From Zygnema cylindricum (Eukaryota; Streptophyta; Zygnematophyceae; Zygnematales; Zygnemataceae): DNA of 43,815 nt. Every line of letters begins with the position of its first letter. The first letter of the stretch is position 1. Positions 28,159 through 38,618 of the stretch are shown here, piece after piece. The notes beneath the pieces are model-generated. The model was not told where the DNA came from. It did not search any database and saw only the letters and a program-made list of their open reading frames with translations. The position numbers and the translations under genes were made by a program. The stretch covers positions 74,850-118,664 of the forward strand of contig JBBHKE010003213.1 of assembly GCA_037447655.1 (NCBI GenBank), read 5' to 3'.

Positions 28159-29347
28159 TAAAACTCTGAGACTTCCATTGGCCCTCAGAGTAGCAGATCT
28201 AAAAGAAGCTTATCTAGATAGTGCCGACTCCAAGTTGATATAAACCGAAATGTCTGACCCCTTGACAATCAAAACCCAAATATAGATTCACCCATGTGAA
28301 ATAACACTTTCTGTGTGGTCAGTTCCACCACAGAATGCAAAGTTAGAATATGAGATTTGGACACATTCACCCACTTTGACTTTCCCTTAGAAATACCGCA
28401 CCCTGGAAGACAAAAACTCTGACCGACTACACCCTTGTGTAGCTTGGACTCCCCTGAGTTCGCAGCAAAAAGAATCACTGAAAATGGTCAAGTAAATTGA
28501 TAGTTATGGCTTGCCAAAGTTTGCCATTAATACAAGGTGCTCTCTGGGAGAGGCAGCTACTTACCCAAAATTTTCTAAGTCCTACTCCCTCTCTAAAACT
28601 CTATCTACTGAAGTACGGCACCAATCAAATTAGTGTGTCGTACAGAAAAGTACAGGTGCCGGTGTACTTTCTGTACGGCCATTGTATAACATGGCCAAAA
28701 TGTCGACACGTGTCATAGCCGGATTTGTTACCGCAATCTCCGGAGTCGCCGCAATCCAACATTGTCGCGCCACGTGTTATATGACGTGGCGATGATTGAA
28801 AAACGCCAAAATTACATAATCCGTGATCGCGGTGCCTATCGTGGTTGTCTGATCAAACCGGATACAATTGTAGCCGTTGAAAATATACATGCGACATTTG
28901 TTTCGCGTTCGAAACAAATGCGCGGTATCCATTTCATACAATACATTTAATCGTACTCCGTACTATACAAAACTGTATTTATGCATTACGTATCAATTTC
29001 CGTTAGACGAACTAGACTACGTGTACAAATATAAATATCTGTCAAACCTATTGTACTTTAGCACTGTATTTAGACTTGTTGGTTAAAGCGAATGGCTAGT
29101 TTGAAAGATGGCAGGTATCAGGATCAAATCCTGGGTCCGTCACTCTTTTTAGATAACTCTATTTAGAATTGCCTTCCTGTCCACTTTGGACAGCCTAGGC
29201 AGCCATTGATCTAACTCTTTTTGAAGTCTTCAGGGACTGCGACAAGTGTGGGGACTTGAGTGAAGAGTTAGAGGTAGGTTGGCAGTGTCCCCTTTTTGCC
29301 TTTTTATTTTACAATCTCTAGACCTAGAAAATACTTAAATTTCAACA
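28159..29347 (-). repeat. B 5' LTR
   Basis: 1189 bp, TAAAACTCTGAG...TTTCAACA; the expected TG end has become TA. Contains the tRNA-like module at 29069-29147. Confidence 0.92.
29069..29147 (+). repeat. tRNA-like module in B 5' LTR
   Basis: TTGTTGGTTAAAGCG, then CAGGATCAAATCCTG (29119-29133), which can pair as a T-arm (CAGGA with TCCTG). GGGTCCGTCAC and a TTTTT run follow. Antisense to B. Confidence 0.5.
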
Positions 29348-31325
29348 TGGACCGCTCGTTCTGCCAAGCCATCCGCTTGTGGGTGATCACAACTTGTCTA
29401 ATGATGATCAATTAAAGCTTTATGCAACATCTCTTGAAATTCCCCTCGGAATTCTATACCCTGGTCCGTTACAACCTCTGCAAGGGCTCCATAACGCATG
29501 AGAACGTGCTTTTAAAAAGTAGCGGTGGTCAATTAGCGGTCTTGTGGGGAAGAGCGACCACCTCTACCCACTTGCTACAATTTTCAATCATTATCATAAT
29601 GTATTGTTTCCCCTTTCGAGATAAGGGAAACGGTCCGGCGAGATCCACGGACCAGCGATAAAACAATCCTTTGATGGGCAATGGCTGTAGAGACACCTGC
29701 CGATTAGAGAAAGAGGTGTGTAACCGGTCCCATGTGGCGCATTTATGGAGAATGGCCGCCACATCTGCTTGCATTCCAGACCACCAATAGCGTGCCTGTA
29801 CAAGGCTCAAAGTACGCTTGGTCGCGTAATGGCCAAGCTCGATATGTATCTGCTCAATCAAAGACAAGCGCTCGGTTGGCCAAGGGACATGCCGATGACT
29901 GCTGTCCGCCAGCAATCGAACTAAAGATCCGCCGAGCCACAGATAGTTTTTGGCTCGTTTCTTTACTCGGTCTTCCTCTTCGGCGGTAGTACCGGGCCGA
30001 AACGTTTGAGAGGAGAGGAAGAGGATTAATGGGTCGTCGCGCCACGGATCTGTGGCCGGCCGAGGATGAGGAATAGAAGAAAGACAGTAAGTGATATAGG
30101 AACCAGCCGACATGGCCGGTACCTCGTCCTCGGCGAAATCTTGCCGGACACCGTTATCGGTGGTCCGGGGTAGTGGATTCCGAGAAATCCTGTCGGCGTT
30201 CAAGCTTAACAAACCGGGCCGATAGATGATCTCAACGTCGTACTCTTGTAAAATTAAAGCCCATCGGGCTTGTTTCTCTGAAAGCTTATCGTTGGTCATC
30301 AACCAATGAAGGGGTTGATGGTCAATTAGGAGCGTGAATGGCTTGCCGTAAAGATAATGTCGAAAATGAACGATACCCCATACTGCGGCGAGACATTCAC
30401 CCTCGTAACTACTGTAATTAGATTCAGCTCTGTAATTGCTCTGGCTAGCGTATGCCACTACGTATTCCTCTCCATTCAACTCTGTTTGCGTTAAAATAGC
30501 AGCAATGCCTGGCTTCCCGAAATCAGTTTGTAGGCAAAAGGGAAGCTTGTGGTTAGGAGGTCGAAGAATGGGGGCGCTGGAGAGGGCGGTTTTCAGTTTT
30601 TGAAACGCTTCTACTTGGGCGGGTCCCCAAACAAAAGGCACTTCTTTTTTGAGAAGGTCATTGAGGGGAGAAGCAATCGTACTAAAATTCAGTAGAAACG
30701 GACGGTAATAATTGGCGAGTTCGAGAAAAGCCCTCAGACTAGTGAGATCCGTGGGGGGAGGCAGTTTGGTGATCGCCTCTACCTTAGCTTCCAAGGGAGT
30801 GATGCCCTCAGCCGAAATAAAATGGCCGAGATAGGGCACTCCCTCCGCACCGAAAGTACACTTGGCTGGGTGACACTTCAGCCTTACTTTCTTGAACTTG
30901 GTGAGAACCCACTCAATATGGCGGGTGTGCTCCTCAACCGTAGCAGATGCGATTATCAAGTCATTGATGTAAAAAACGAGCAAATTTACATTCACCTAGC
31001 ACCCAATCCATGATTTATTCAAACACGGCGAGTGCGTTCTTAAGACTGAAAGGCATGACTGCCCATTCCCACCGACCATCACTACCCCAAAATGCAATTT
31101 TCTGACAATCTCTTTCCTCGATTTCAATCTGGTTAAACCCTTGACGTAAGTCAAGAATACTAAATAACTTCGCACCACCTACATGGTCAAATGTTTCCTC
31201 CGCAAGAGGCATAGGGTGGCGGTCTTGAAGAGTATGGGCATTGAGCTCTCGGTAGTCCCCACACATTCTTCGTTTAGTAAAATTTCCGTCGGAATCTTTC
31301 TTCCACCAATAGTTTGCCTGTAAAA
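29348..31325 (-). pseudogene. Gypsy reverse transcriptase, RNase H and integrase
   Basis: On the minus strand: RT N-part (RRMCGDYRELNAHT, FSILDLRQGFNQIEI near 31130-31260), a stop and a one-base shift near 31005, then LLVFYINDLIIAS. The catalytic YIDD has become YIND, so RT is dead. The connection and RNase H follow (AFLELANYYRPFL, LPFCLQTDFGKPGIAAIL, YSSYEGECLAAVWG, LLIDHQPLHWL), open for 488 codons. The integrase finger keeps H-x3-H and the first Cys but lost the second (CATWDR). VDLAGPFP holds the first catalytic Asp and VTDQGIEFRGEF the second (near 29440-29480). The Glu of PQADGLAER sits at the B junction. Confidence 0.88.
29785..30055 (-). repeat. Gypsy integrase-finger segment, copy 1
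   Basis: About 270 bp encoding KKRAKNYLWLGGSLVRLLAD and the H-x3-H part of the integrase. It recurs as a diverged direct copy at 31303-31575. Confidence 0.8.
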
Positions 31326-31575
31326 GGCTCAAAGTGCGCTTAGTCCCGTAGTGTCCGAGCTCGGTATGTATCTGCACAATCAAGGACAAGCGCTTGGCTA
31401 ACCGAAGGACATGCAGATAACTGCTGTCCACCAGCAGTCGAATTAAAGATCCGCCGAGCCACAGATAATTTTTGGCTCGTTTCTTTACTCGGTCTCCCTC
31501 CTCCACCGTGGTATCGGGCCGAAAGGTTTGAAATGAGAGGGAGAGGATTAATGGATCGTCGTGCCACGGATCTCA
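31303..31575 (-). pseudogene. Duplicated integrase-finger segment joined to RT
   Basis: Encodes KKRAKNYLWLGGSLIRLLVD, IHTELGHYGTKRTLSLLQ and ends ANYWW. The next codons (KKDSDGNFTKRR) belong to the start of gypsy reverse transcriptase, hundreds of residues earlier in the normal protein. The junction falls on TGGTGG, Trp-Trp codons present in both parents. It is a recombination product between two gypsy copies, or a template switch. Confidence 0.8.
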
Positions 31576-31600
31576 TATATGTCATCATATGTGCCATTAT

Positions 31601-32632
31601 TGTAGAAACTAATGGTTTTATTAGTATTTTCTAGGTCTGAAAAGAAATATAGAAGTCGAGGCAGTCTATCTCTAACTTCAACTTGTCGAAGTCACTGAGA
31701 AATTGGAGAGGAAGCTAGAGCCATGGCTACCTTGGCTATCCTGAGGTTTACGAGAATTTTATATTAGGTTTATTTATTTATTTAAAAGGAATGTGCCGGC
31801 GACAGGAATTGATCCTTGTACCTACCGGCCGGCATACAGGAAGTAGCCGGTAGCCTTAGCCGTTAACTCTAGGACTAACATTACGTAGTATATAGTTTGA
31901 TAATTATTTAAACATGTAAACGTAGGAATAATCATTTAACTGTTATTGTTTACGGGATACATAGATCCGGTAATGTATAAGTACGGAATACGCTACAGGC
32001 AAGAAATCAATACCGCGCATTTATTTTTTAAGTGAAAAGAATACCGCGCATGTATTTATTACGCCTACGATTAAATTCAAATCTAATCGGACGGCTGAAA
32101 TTAGCGCCGAGATCGCGCAAGAAGATTTTGGCGGTTTGTGGCCATCGCCACATCGGATGACGCGTGGCGAAATTACATTGGACCGTGGAATCTCTGGAGA
32201 TTATGGCACTGAATTCGGATATGACATGTGTCGACATTTAGGCCATGTCGTACAATGTCCGTACATAAAGTACACCGGCAGCTGTACTTTTGCATACGGA
32301 ATTGTATTCTGATTGGTTTTGTACATCAGTAGATAGAGTCTGTGAGAGAAGCAAGACTTAGAAAAATTAGGAGATAGGACCCTCTTTCCCAGAGAGCTTC
32401 TGTACAAAAGGTCAACTTTGACCCTCCATAACTTACTGCTCAAGGGAGCAAATTCAGAGATTCTTTTTGCTATCGACTCAGGGGAGTCTTGCCTTCATGA
32501 GGTGTAGGTGGTCAGAGTTTTTGTCTCCCAGGGTGGAAGTTATTTTTGCTGAAACACAAAGTGGTCTGGATTATCCTAGAGGCTTCTTAGAACCTGTCCA
32601 CTCTGAGGACTTATGGAGGTCTTAGAGTTTCA
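31601..32632 (+). repeat. A4 5' LTR
   Basis: 1032 bp, TGTAGAAACT...AGAGTTTCA. Slightly shorter than the 1049-bp LTRs of A2 and A3, with small deletions (for example near 31690). W-box pair at 32410-32423. Confidence 0.92.
32410..32423 (+). promoter_or_regulatory. Inverted W-box pair, A4 LTR
   Basis: GGTCAACTTTGACC, same 14-mer as in A1. Confidence 0.45.
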
Positions 32633-32647
32633 GGTTATGGGCCCACC
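32633..32647 (+). other. Primer-binding site of A4
   Basis: GGTTATGGGCCCACC right after the LTR; gag ATG at 32637-32639. Confidence 0.8.
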
Positions 32648-33624
32648 CTCTAGGGTACCAATCTTTAATGGAACCGGCTTCATATACTGGGAAAGTATGA
32701 TGATAGGAGCTCTATGCGAAAAAAGGTTTTGGGGGATAGTGAGTGGACGGTTGGGGCGTCCATCAAGTCTTGGAATTCCTCGAGGGTTTGGAGGAACCAG
32801 ATTCACCAGGAAAGAGGATCACCTTCAACGGAGGAAACAAAAGAAGGAGAGGTGGTGGACAAAGGAAAGGAGAAGGAGACGGCACCACCAATAGCAACTG
32901 GTTCGGCATTCATGTCACCTATTCCGAGGAACGAGGAGAATGATACTGAAACCTGGGACTTCAACAATATGGCGGCAAAGCACTTCATCCTACGCCATCT
33001 CACTAAAGGACTTGCATGTTCTCATTTGCAGGTAGAAAGGGCATCCGATCTTTGGATGGCTCTCATAGAGATGTAACGAAGTGGTACGATTCACCAACAA
33101 CAGTTGGCTGATCACAAAGTTAATGAGTATGTATACAAAGGGGGAAATATGTTGGATTTTTGCAATGAGCTTGCTACACTCTTCATGGAGCTAGAGAGTG
33201 CAGGAAAAGATTTTAGTGAAAAAGAAAAGGTTAACTGTTTACTGATGAAGTTACCTGATGAGTTCAAGAACATAGTCAACCGTGTGCAGGACTTGCCGGA
33301 CTCAAGGTGGATATGGAACTCAGTGGTAGGGATGATTCTCGTTCGAGAGAATACAATTGAGATCCGAAGGGGAGGAAAGAGTTGCCAAGCCTTAGCAACA
33401 GCGGCTGATTGGAGGAATAAGGATTCTCAGAAACCAGTCGGAAACTATGGGGGTAGAGAGCAGAAAAAATAGGCCGACGAGTTCGAACCAAGGGCTCCCA
33501 AAGGACTATGTCACTTTTGTAAGAAATCGGGGCACTATATGGCAGAGTGCACTAAGCAAACCGAGCTTCGACAAAAGGAGGGGCAGACCAGTGGTACCCC
33601 GAGAGGAAAGATAAAGGCCCTTTT
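32637..33624 (+). pseudogene. A4 gag (broken, truncated)
   Basis: MGPPSRVPIFNGTGFIYWESM at the start, then a frameshift near 32815-32820. EWTVGASIKSWN lies only in a shadow frame. The true continuation STEETKEGEVVDKG leads to the core ASDLWMALIEM, where a TAA (33075-33077) replaces the Tyr codon. It resumes as EYVYKGGNMLDFCNELATLF and VNCLLMKLPDEFKN, with another stop near 33470. The zinc knuckle CHFCKKSGHYMAEC is intact at 33509-33550. Similarity ends 74 bases later at an A run. Confidence 0.88.
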
Positions 33625-33646
33625 AAAAAAAAAAAAAAAAAAAAAA
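33625..33646 (+). repeat. A22 run at A4 truncation point
   Basis: A homopolymer of 22 A directly at the breakpoint of A4. The flanking DNA on the right is also A-rich, so slippage or recombination in A-rich DNA is a sufficient explanation. Confidence 0.85.
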
Positions 33647-35160
33647 TTATATGAAGATGGAGGACATTTATTAGGTTGATGTGGAAAATGGAAGGAAAAA
33701 AAAATAAAAAATTGAAGGAAATTTTGCAAGGATCGATTATGGAATCTTTACGATTGGGGCCTGTAAGTACGGATATAGCTGTACGGACTAACTGTACGGA
33801 TTGAGTCTACCTAACACTATGTGGGATCTGATTGAGGAATGGGTATTGATACAAAAAATAAAATAAAATTAAATTTTATAATAGAATATATTTAAAATAA
33901 TTCTTTAAGTTTTGTAAAAGAATAAAATTATCATTCTTTGTAAATAAATAAAAAAAACTGTCGATATAGCATAATACAAAAACTATCGCTGTTTTATATA
34001 AAATAGTAAACTGCTTAATATTGTAAATTTAAAAAACTGTCGACAATGTTTAAAAAATAATTAACTGTCATAATTTCTGTAAAATTAAATACGGTCGATA
34101 TTAAATATAGACCTAAAATAAAGAATTACCAATATTCTATAAAATAATGAAACTGCAATTTCTTTAATATAAAAACTGTCGATACTCTTCAAAATAATGG
34201 AATTATAACATTACTTTGAAAAAAAAAAAAAAAACTGTCCATATGCTATAAAATACTAATCTGCTATAATTTTATAAACTAAAAACCATCGACATTATAT
34301 GTCATAAAGTAAAGAATTGCCTATATTTTATAAAAATGTTGTTCTGCTGTACATTTAAAAACAAAAAATAGACTTTATTCTATAAAAGTAATGCACTACT
34401 GTACTTTTGAAAAAAAAAACCAAGTGAAATACTTTCTGAAAAAGAAGGAATTGCTGTATTTTTTAATGCTTTTCGAAAATTTAAAGAAACAAATTTATTA
34501 ACCTTCAAACTTCTTCGTATTTTGGAAAAAATCTAAGAACAGAATTCAAGTTCTTAAGCATTTTCTAAAAAAATATAAGAAGCAATAAAAACAAACTTCA
34601 GATTTCTTCGCATTTTTTTACATATTCATGCTTGAAATGAATTAAATGACCAAATATTCAAACACGGAAGTGAATCAAATGTTATCAAGTAACCATAAAT
34701 TCAGTTTTAGTATTATCATTTCACATTTTTATGCTTGAAGTAATCAAACCTAAATTCACAAAGCGGAAGGTACGCAAAAAGTATGCAAAATAAATAATAA
34801 CGAATCTTAAAATTCTCAATATTGCTCGAAAGATTCATACTTCAAGAAAATAGTTTACCGAAGTTCACAACGTTGCTACTGACCCAGATAAGAAGCACCT
34901 ACAAAACCTTTCAAAATTCATAGCGTTGTTCGATAATTTTGTACTGAAGGTAGTCAAGTATCGAAGTTCGCAAATATTATAATCGACTCCAAAAGTATGA
35001 AGATGCACAAAAAAAAATCTCTAAGTTTTTTTGTAATCATCTATGCTTTTATGCTTTAAGTAAATAAGGTACTCAAGTTCAGAAATGAGTAAGCGGGCTA
35101 AAAGTTATAAAGCACCTAAAAAGAAAAACTTTCGACAAAATCCAGAAAAAGCGATTTCCT
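33647..35160. other. AT-rich decayed repeats, no gene
   Basis: Strongly A/T-rich. Between about 33945 and 34420, phrases such as AAAAACTGTCGATAT and TATAAAATAATGAACTGC recur at irregular spacing of about 55-65 bases, which suggests a decayed tandem repeat. From 34500 to 35160 there are loose recurrences of CTTCGCATTTTT and ATGCTTGAAGTAA. No open frame of interest. Confidence 0.5.
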
Positions 35161-36794
35161 TCTTCGTCGCATTTGATCTGAACGTGTGATACACTTTCTC
35201 ATCTCAGTTTTGGAGTACAAATTTTGCGAGTGGTACTGGTGCTTTTGGCCTTTGCACGAATAGTACTAAGTGCATTGTTGGTACATGCAAACTTATTTAA
35301 CTTGAGAAACGATGCAGGTATAATTTTTGTGTTAGGATCATCTTTGAAGTACTTGTTTCTCAAGATACTATTGTTCTCTGAGCTTCCCAGCGTGAGAGCA
35401 TTTCCGCCGCAGTTTTTTAGTGCACCCCCAAGGTCCACACTGCTTAAGCAAACCTGGAGGCAAAATAGACAAAACACCCACTATAGACATTATGAACCAC
35501 ACTTTATTTTTAGTGCAAGTTTTTACACTCTTGTGAATAGAGTTTGTGTAGTGGAAATTGTAAACCCTAGCTTAAGTAAAATTTGCAATTTTTCCATCTC
35601 GTGCTTTTAAGCACACCTGCATGCAAACCACCATAGTGTTCACGAGTGGCATACCAGACTCTTGTTCTTTTTAGAATGCAACTGTGTAAGCCATTTTAAT
35701 TGTGTATTGCATTTAGGCCATATTGTTTTGGTATAGCTGCGACCACAGAATAAGACATTGAGCAGATTAAAGAATGTTTTACCTCTGGGCTGGGACCAAT
35801 TAGAGAGTTGGGTGAAAATGCCATAAGTCCACAAATTATTCTGGAATTCAGGGTATAGAATGTCTCCGCATCGCCATTCATCTTCGTGGCAATAATCGAG
35901 TTGCACGTGTCATTCTGTTGATCGGCGTACTAAAGAGAACATGGTGGGGGATATGGAGGTGGACCTGTTTTGATGCATACCTGAAGCAATCAAGAATTTA
36001 TGGGCAATTGAGTCAGTTTCCAACAAAATTTGGGCAGCAGGACTCAAAAGAAATTTAATCGCAGTAAGATGACTTGTGGAATTTCTGTATTGCTGTGATG
36101 GCTACAATTGGTGGTATGTCCTACACAATTAAACATCATAACCATGTAATTACATCAGTTGAGGGTATCCAAAGATTTTCACATGACTAGAAGAGGTGGG
36201 CTTCGGTGTATTAGTTCAACTACATGGATTAGTAGTAATAGACGAGAAGCTGAACATTCATGCTGTATTTGGAAGTTCTCAACATTTAATCGATACGCAA
36301 ATCGGGTTGTTTTGATAGGCATATAGATTCGGAGGTTTTTCTGGAAAAATTTTAAATTTCGATAAGTTGACACGAAGACACTTTTAGTTACTTTTCTACC
36401 AAATGCCAAAATTTTCCTGAGAAGTCTGACAAAAAAATCATTTTTTGTTTGCCCGTCACTAAACTCACAGTTTTGAAACTTGGGAAGAATAGAGTTAAAG
36501 CCGGTTTAAGCAAGTTCTGAATTTGGGCACTCATAAACCAACAAAAATAATAGTTCGAAAGAAAATGATCAAGCTGAAAATTGAGCATGATTAGAAAAGT
36601 TATAAAGCTTTAAATTTTAGACTATCATAATTAACTGTGTTTTATTTACGTTTTCAAACATTTATGATGTAAAGTGTTTGGAGTGATGATATAAAAGCCC
36701 CAAAGATAAAGTATGGGTTTTGACGGCTTAACAAATACCTATTTTTATACAATTTTAATGAGCATAATTGCTTTTTAAACCAAGTTCAGTCAAA
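35161..36794. other. Intergenic, no supportable gene
   Basis: Contains short open frames on both strands (for example 35224-35610 plus and 35640-35906 minus) that resemble nothing I can name and lack a consistent exon structure. A minus-strand KIIPASFLKLNKF near 35280-35330 looks slightly like an LRR, but this is too weak to call. Confidence 0.4.
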
Positions 36795-37850
36795 AAAAGA
36801 AGGGTTTGCGATTATAAAAGGATTGGAGGTTAGAGGATGTGAAAGGATAGGCGGAGGGTTTGGGAAAATGGAAGAATAAAAGAACAGGCGAGGAAAAGAG
36901 AGAAAGAGAGAAGGGGAGAATTTGAAAATAGTAGAATGGGATAGGAAATTGAGGACATGAGAAAAAAAAAAAGTAAAAATTATATAAGAGAAGGTGGATG
37001 GTGGGAGCAAGAGATAAAGATTCAGGTGGCAGGCGAGATAGGAATACAGAGAGTGTGAGAATAGGAATCTTGAAGGAGAATGTGGATTAAGTTTGAATGG
37101 GGAAAAATGGGTCAAGTAGAGAAGAGAAAAAGGGAATAAGGAGAGGTGACGAAGGGTGGACGCCAAAAAAGCTGAAAGGGAGCAGGGGGGAATGGTAGAA
37201 AAGGAGAAGTGAATAAACGGAAATGACGCAAGAGACAAAGGTAAAGAGAGCAGGAAATGATTGGAATCAAGGGAAAATGGGAGTTGAAAAATGAGAATAT
37301 CGCAGAAAGGGGAGAAAGGGTGTATGGGGGAGTTAAAGAAGGGAAAAACGGGAAAGGAAAAAGGAGTGAAAGGGAGAAGAGGTGAAAGGGAGAGAGTAAG
37401 AAGGGAAGAACAGGAGGAAAAAGGGGAGAATGGAAAATTTGAAGAAGGGAAGGGGTGAAAAGGTGTATGGGAGAAAACGAGCATTAGAAAATGGGACGAA
37501 AAAAAAAAGCAAAACGAAGAGAAGCGGGAAAAGGGGAAGAGTAGCAGAAAGTGGGGAAAATAAAGACACGGAGAAAAGGGGATGACGTGAAAGAAAGAAA
37601 GAAATGAAATATGAGGAGAAGAGGAAAAGCCGTAAAATGGTGAAGAGCGGAGGAAAACAGGATAAAGAAACAGATGGAAAAAGGAAGAGCAAGAAAAGAA
37701 AACAAAGATCAGGTGAGAGGGAGAAAGAGAGAAGGGGACAAAGGGGAGCAAGGCAGAAAAGGAGGAGAGAGAAAAGGGAGAAGGGGTGGAAAAAAGAAGA
37801 GAAGAGGTGGAGACCAAGACAATCTGGCGGTGGACACGGAAAAGATTGTG
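36795..37850 (+). repeat. 1-kb purine-strand tract
   Basis: The plus strand is almost all A and G for over a kilobase (GAGAAGGGGAGAAT-style sequence) with no fixed unit. The opposite strand therefore shows long open frames made of Ser, Phe, Pro and Leu, which are an artefact of composition. Such tracts can form triplex (H-DNA) structures. It lies beyond the 3' end of the minus-strand LRR-peptidase gene. Confidence 0.85.
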
Positions 37851-38487
37851 GCTACTTAAAGGGGTCCTTCAATGTTATTTTCTGTGTCTAACGTTTTTTT
37901 TTGTTTTCTTTTTCACGGTTCTATACAAATTTTACTCCGCAACATGGTCTCCTGAAATGAGGTTTTCACTTACTTCCGTCAAAGGCTCAAGAACAAGTGC
38001 GATGTTCAAGAGGATACCAAGGGGGAACAGGTGTGCCTGTTGTGTCTTTCAATAATATGTTTTTTCACTGTAGAAAACCCTATAAAATCCTCAAATACCT
38101 CATACGTAGAAACACCACATAAGTGGCTTAATAGCCGGGACATCTTTACATGTTGCATACATCATTTCCCCTCAATTGAAGTGACATAGAAAGAGCTCGC
38201 CTAGGAATAATAACCGTTGTACCACGATAAAAAAGAAGGGGGACTCGATGGAAGGACCCCGAAAAAGATTCTTATATAATAGCTTGACGATTTGTAACAG
38301 TTTAAACACTTAAACATGTTACAGCCATTAAAATGGATGGGAGAGTATCTGGCCAAACTTTTGTGGCTTGTATAATGATGTGACTGCTGTAATAGTATCC
38401 ACGGGACAGTCCATTCTATAGGTTTCTAGGCAATGCTATTATATTTAAATTTACCATCCGTATAAAGGAATGCATTGAGTCTCCTAC
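37851..38487. other. Intergenic, nothing recognised
   Basis: No gene, repeat or RNA recognised. It separates the purine tract from the last possible exon of the peptidase gene. Confidence 0.4.
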
Positions 38488-38618
38488 ACCTGTTGGTATG
38501 GCTGAAGACTGGAACAGTCGAGGTCTGGATTTGGCGATAGGTCCGGATTCGGCGAATCTACACCAGAAAGGTTTGTTGTTAACTGGAACATTTGTTCAAT
38601 CGATTTACAACTGTCATC
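38488..38618 (-). CDS. Possible extra C-terminal exon
   Basis: TTTATTTACAG on the minus strand is a good acceptor and is followed by an open stretch DDSCKSIEQMFQLTTNLSG, a Pro/Asn/Asp repeat (PNPDLSPNPDLDC) and SLQPYQQV before a TAG. It may belong to the LRR-peptidase gene as a tail or to nothing. No domain is recognised. Confidence 0.25.

Larger units (their letters stand above)
25038..29347 (-). mobile_element. Copia element B (non-autonomous, gag-bearing)
   Basis: 4310 bp with LTRs of 1192 and 1189 bp and a 1.9-kb interior. The ends are TGAAACTC (TAAAACTC in the right copy) and ...CA. Flanks TGGAG (25033-25037) and TGGAC (29348-29352) are a 5-bp duplication with one difference, inside the gypsy integrase. 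Interior: primer-binding site, gag, a fused ORF, and a polypurine tract. Integrase core and reverse transcriptase are missing. The LTR organisation and gag resemble family A, so B is a relative, mobilised by another element's enzymes. LTR divergence by eye is a few percent. Confidence 0.92.
24243..31575 (-). mobile_element. Ty3/gypsy element, split by B and rearranged
   Basis: On the minus strand pol reads reverse transcriptase, RNase H, integrase zinc finger, integrase core, integrase C-terminus, PHD-like finger. The order RT then integrase marks it as gypsy. Copia B (25038-29347) lies inside the integrase and the two halves join in frame when it is removed. At the right, the reverse transcriptase start is joined near 31320 to a second copy of the integrase zinc-finger region. 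No gag, no protease and no complete LTR pair are visible. Decay is advanced. The ends given are estimates. Confidence 0.8.
31601..33624 (+). mobile_element. Copia family A, copy A4: 5' LTR and gag only
   Basis: Complete 5' LTR (31601-32632), primer-binding site and gag up to just past the zinc knuckle. Similarity to A2 stops at CCCTTTT, where a 22-base A run begins. Protease, integrase, RT, RNase H and 3' LTR are absent. Its left flank is gypsy-derived, but no target duplication can be checked. Confidence 0.9.

Noticed and set aside
24243-31575. Integrated plant pararetrovirus
   Set aside because: There is no movement or coat protein. An integrase with a zinc finger is present, so it is a gypsy retrotransposon.
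33601-33646. A4 as a reverse-transcribed, polyadenylated copy
   Set aside because: It starts with a complete LTR including the part upstream of the transcription start, which a processed transcript would lack.
35199-35477. Minus-strand LRR-like IIPASFLKLNKF
   Set aside because: Only one short stretch resembles an LRR. There are no flanking splice sites of the 72-bp type and no repeats around it.
36786-37817. Long minus-strand frame rich in Ser, Phe, Pro and Leu
   Set aside because: It is the complement of a purine-only tract, where stop codons are rare. There is no domain and other frames are open too.
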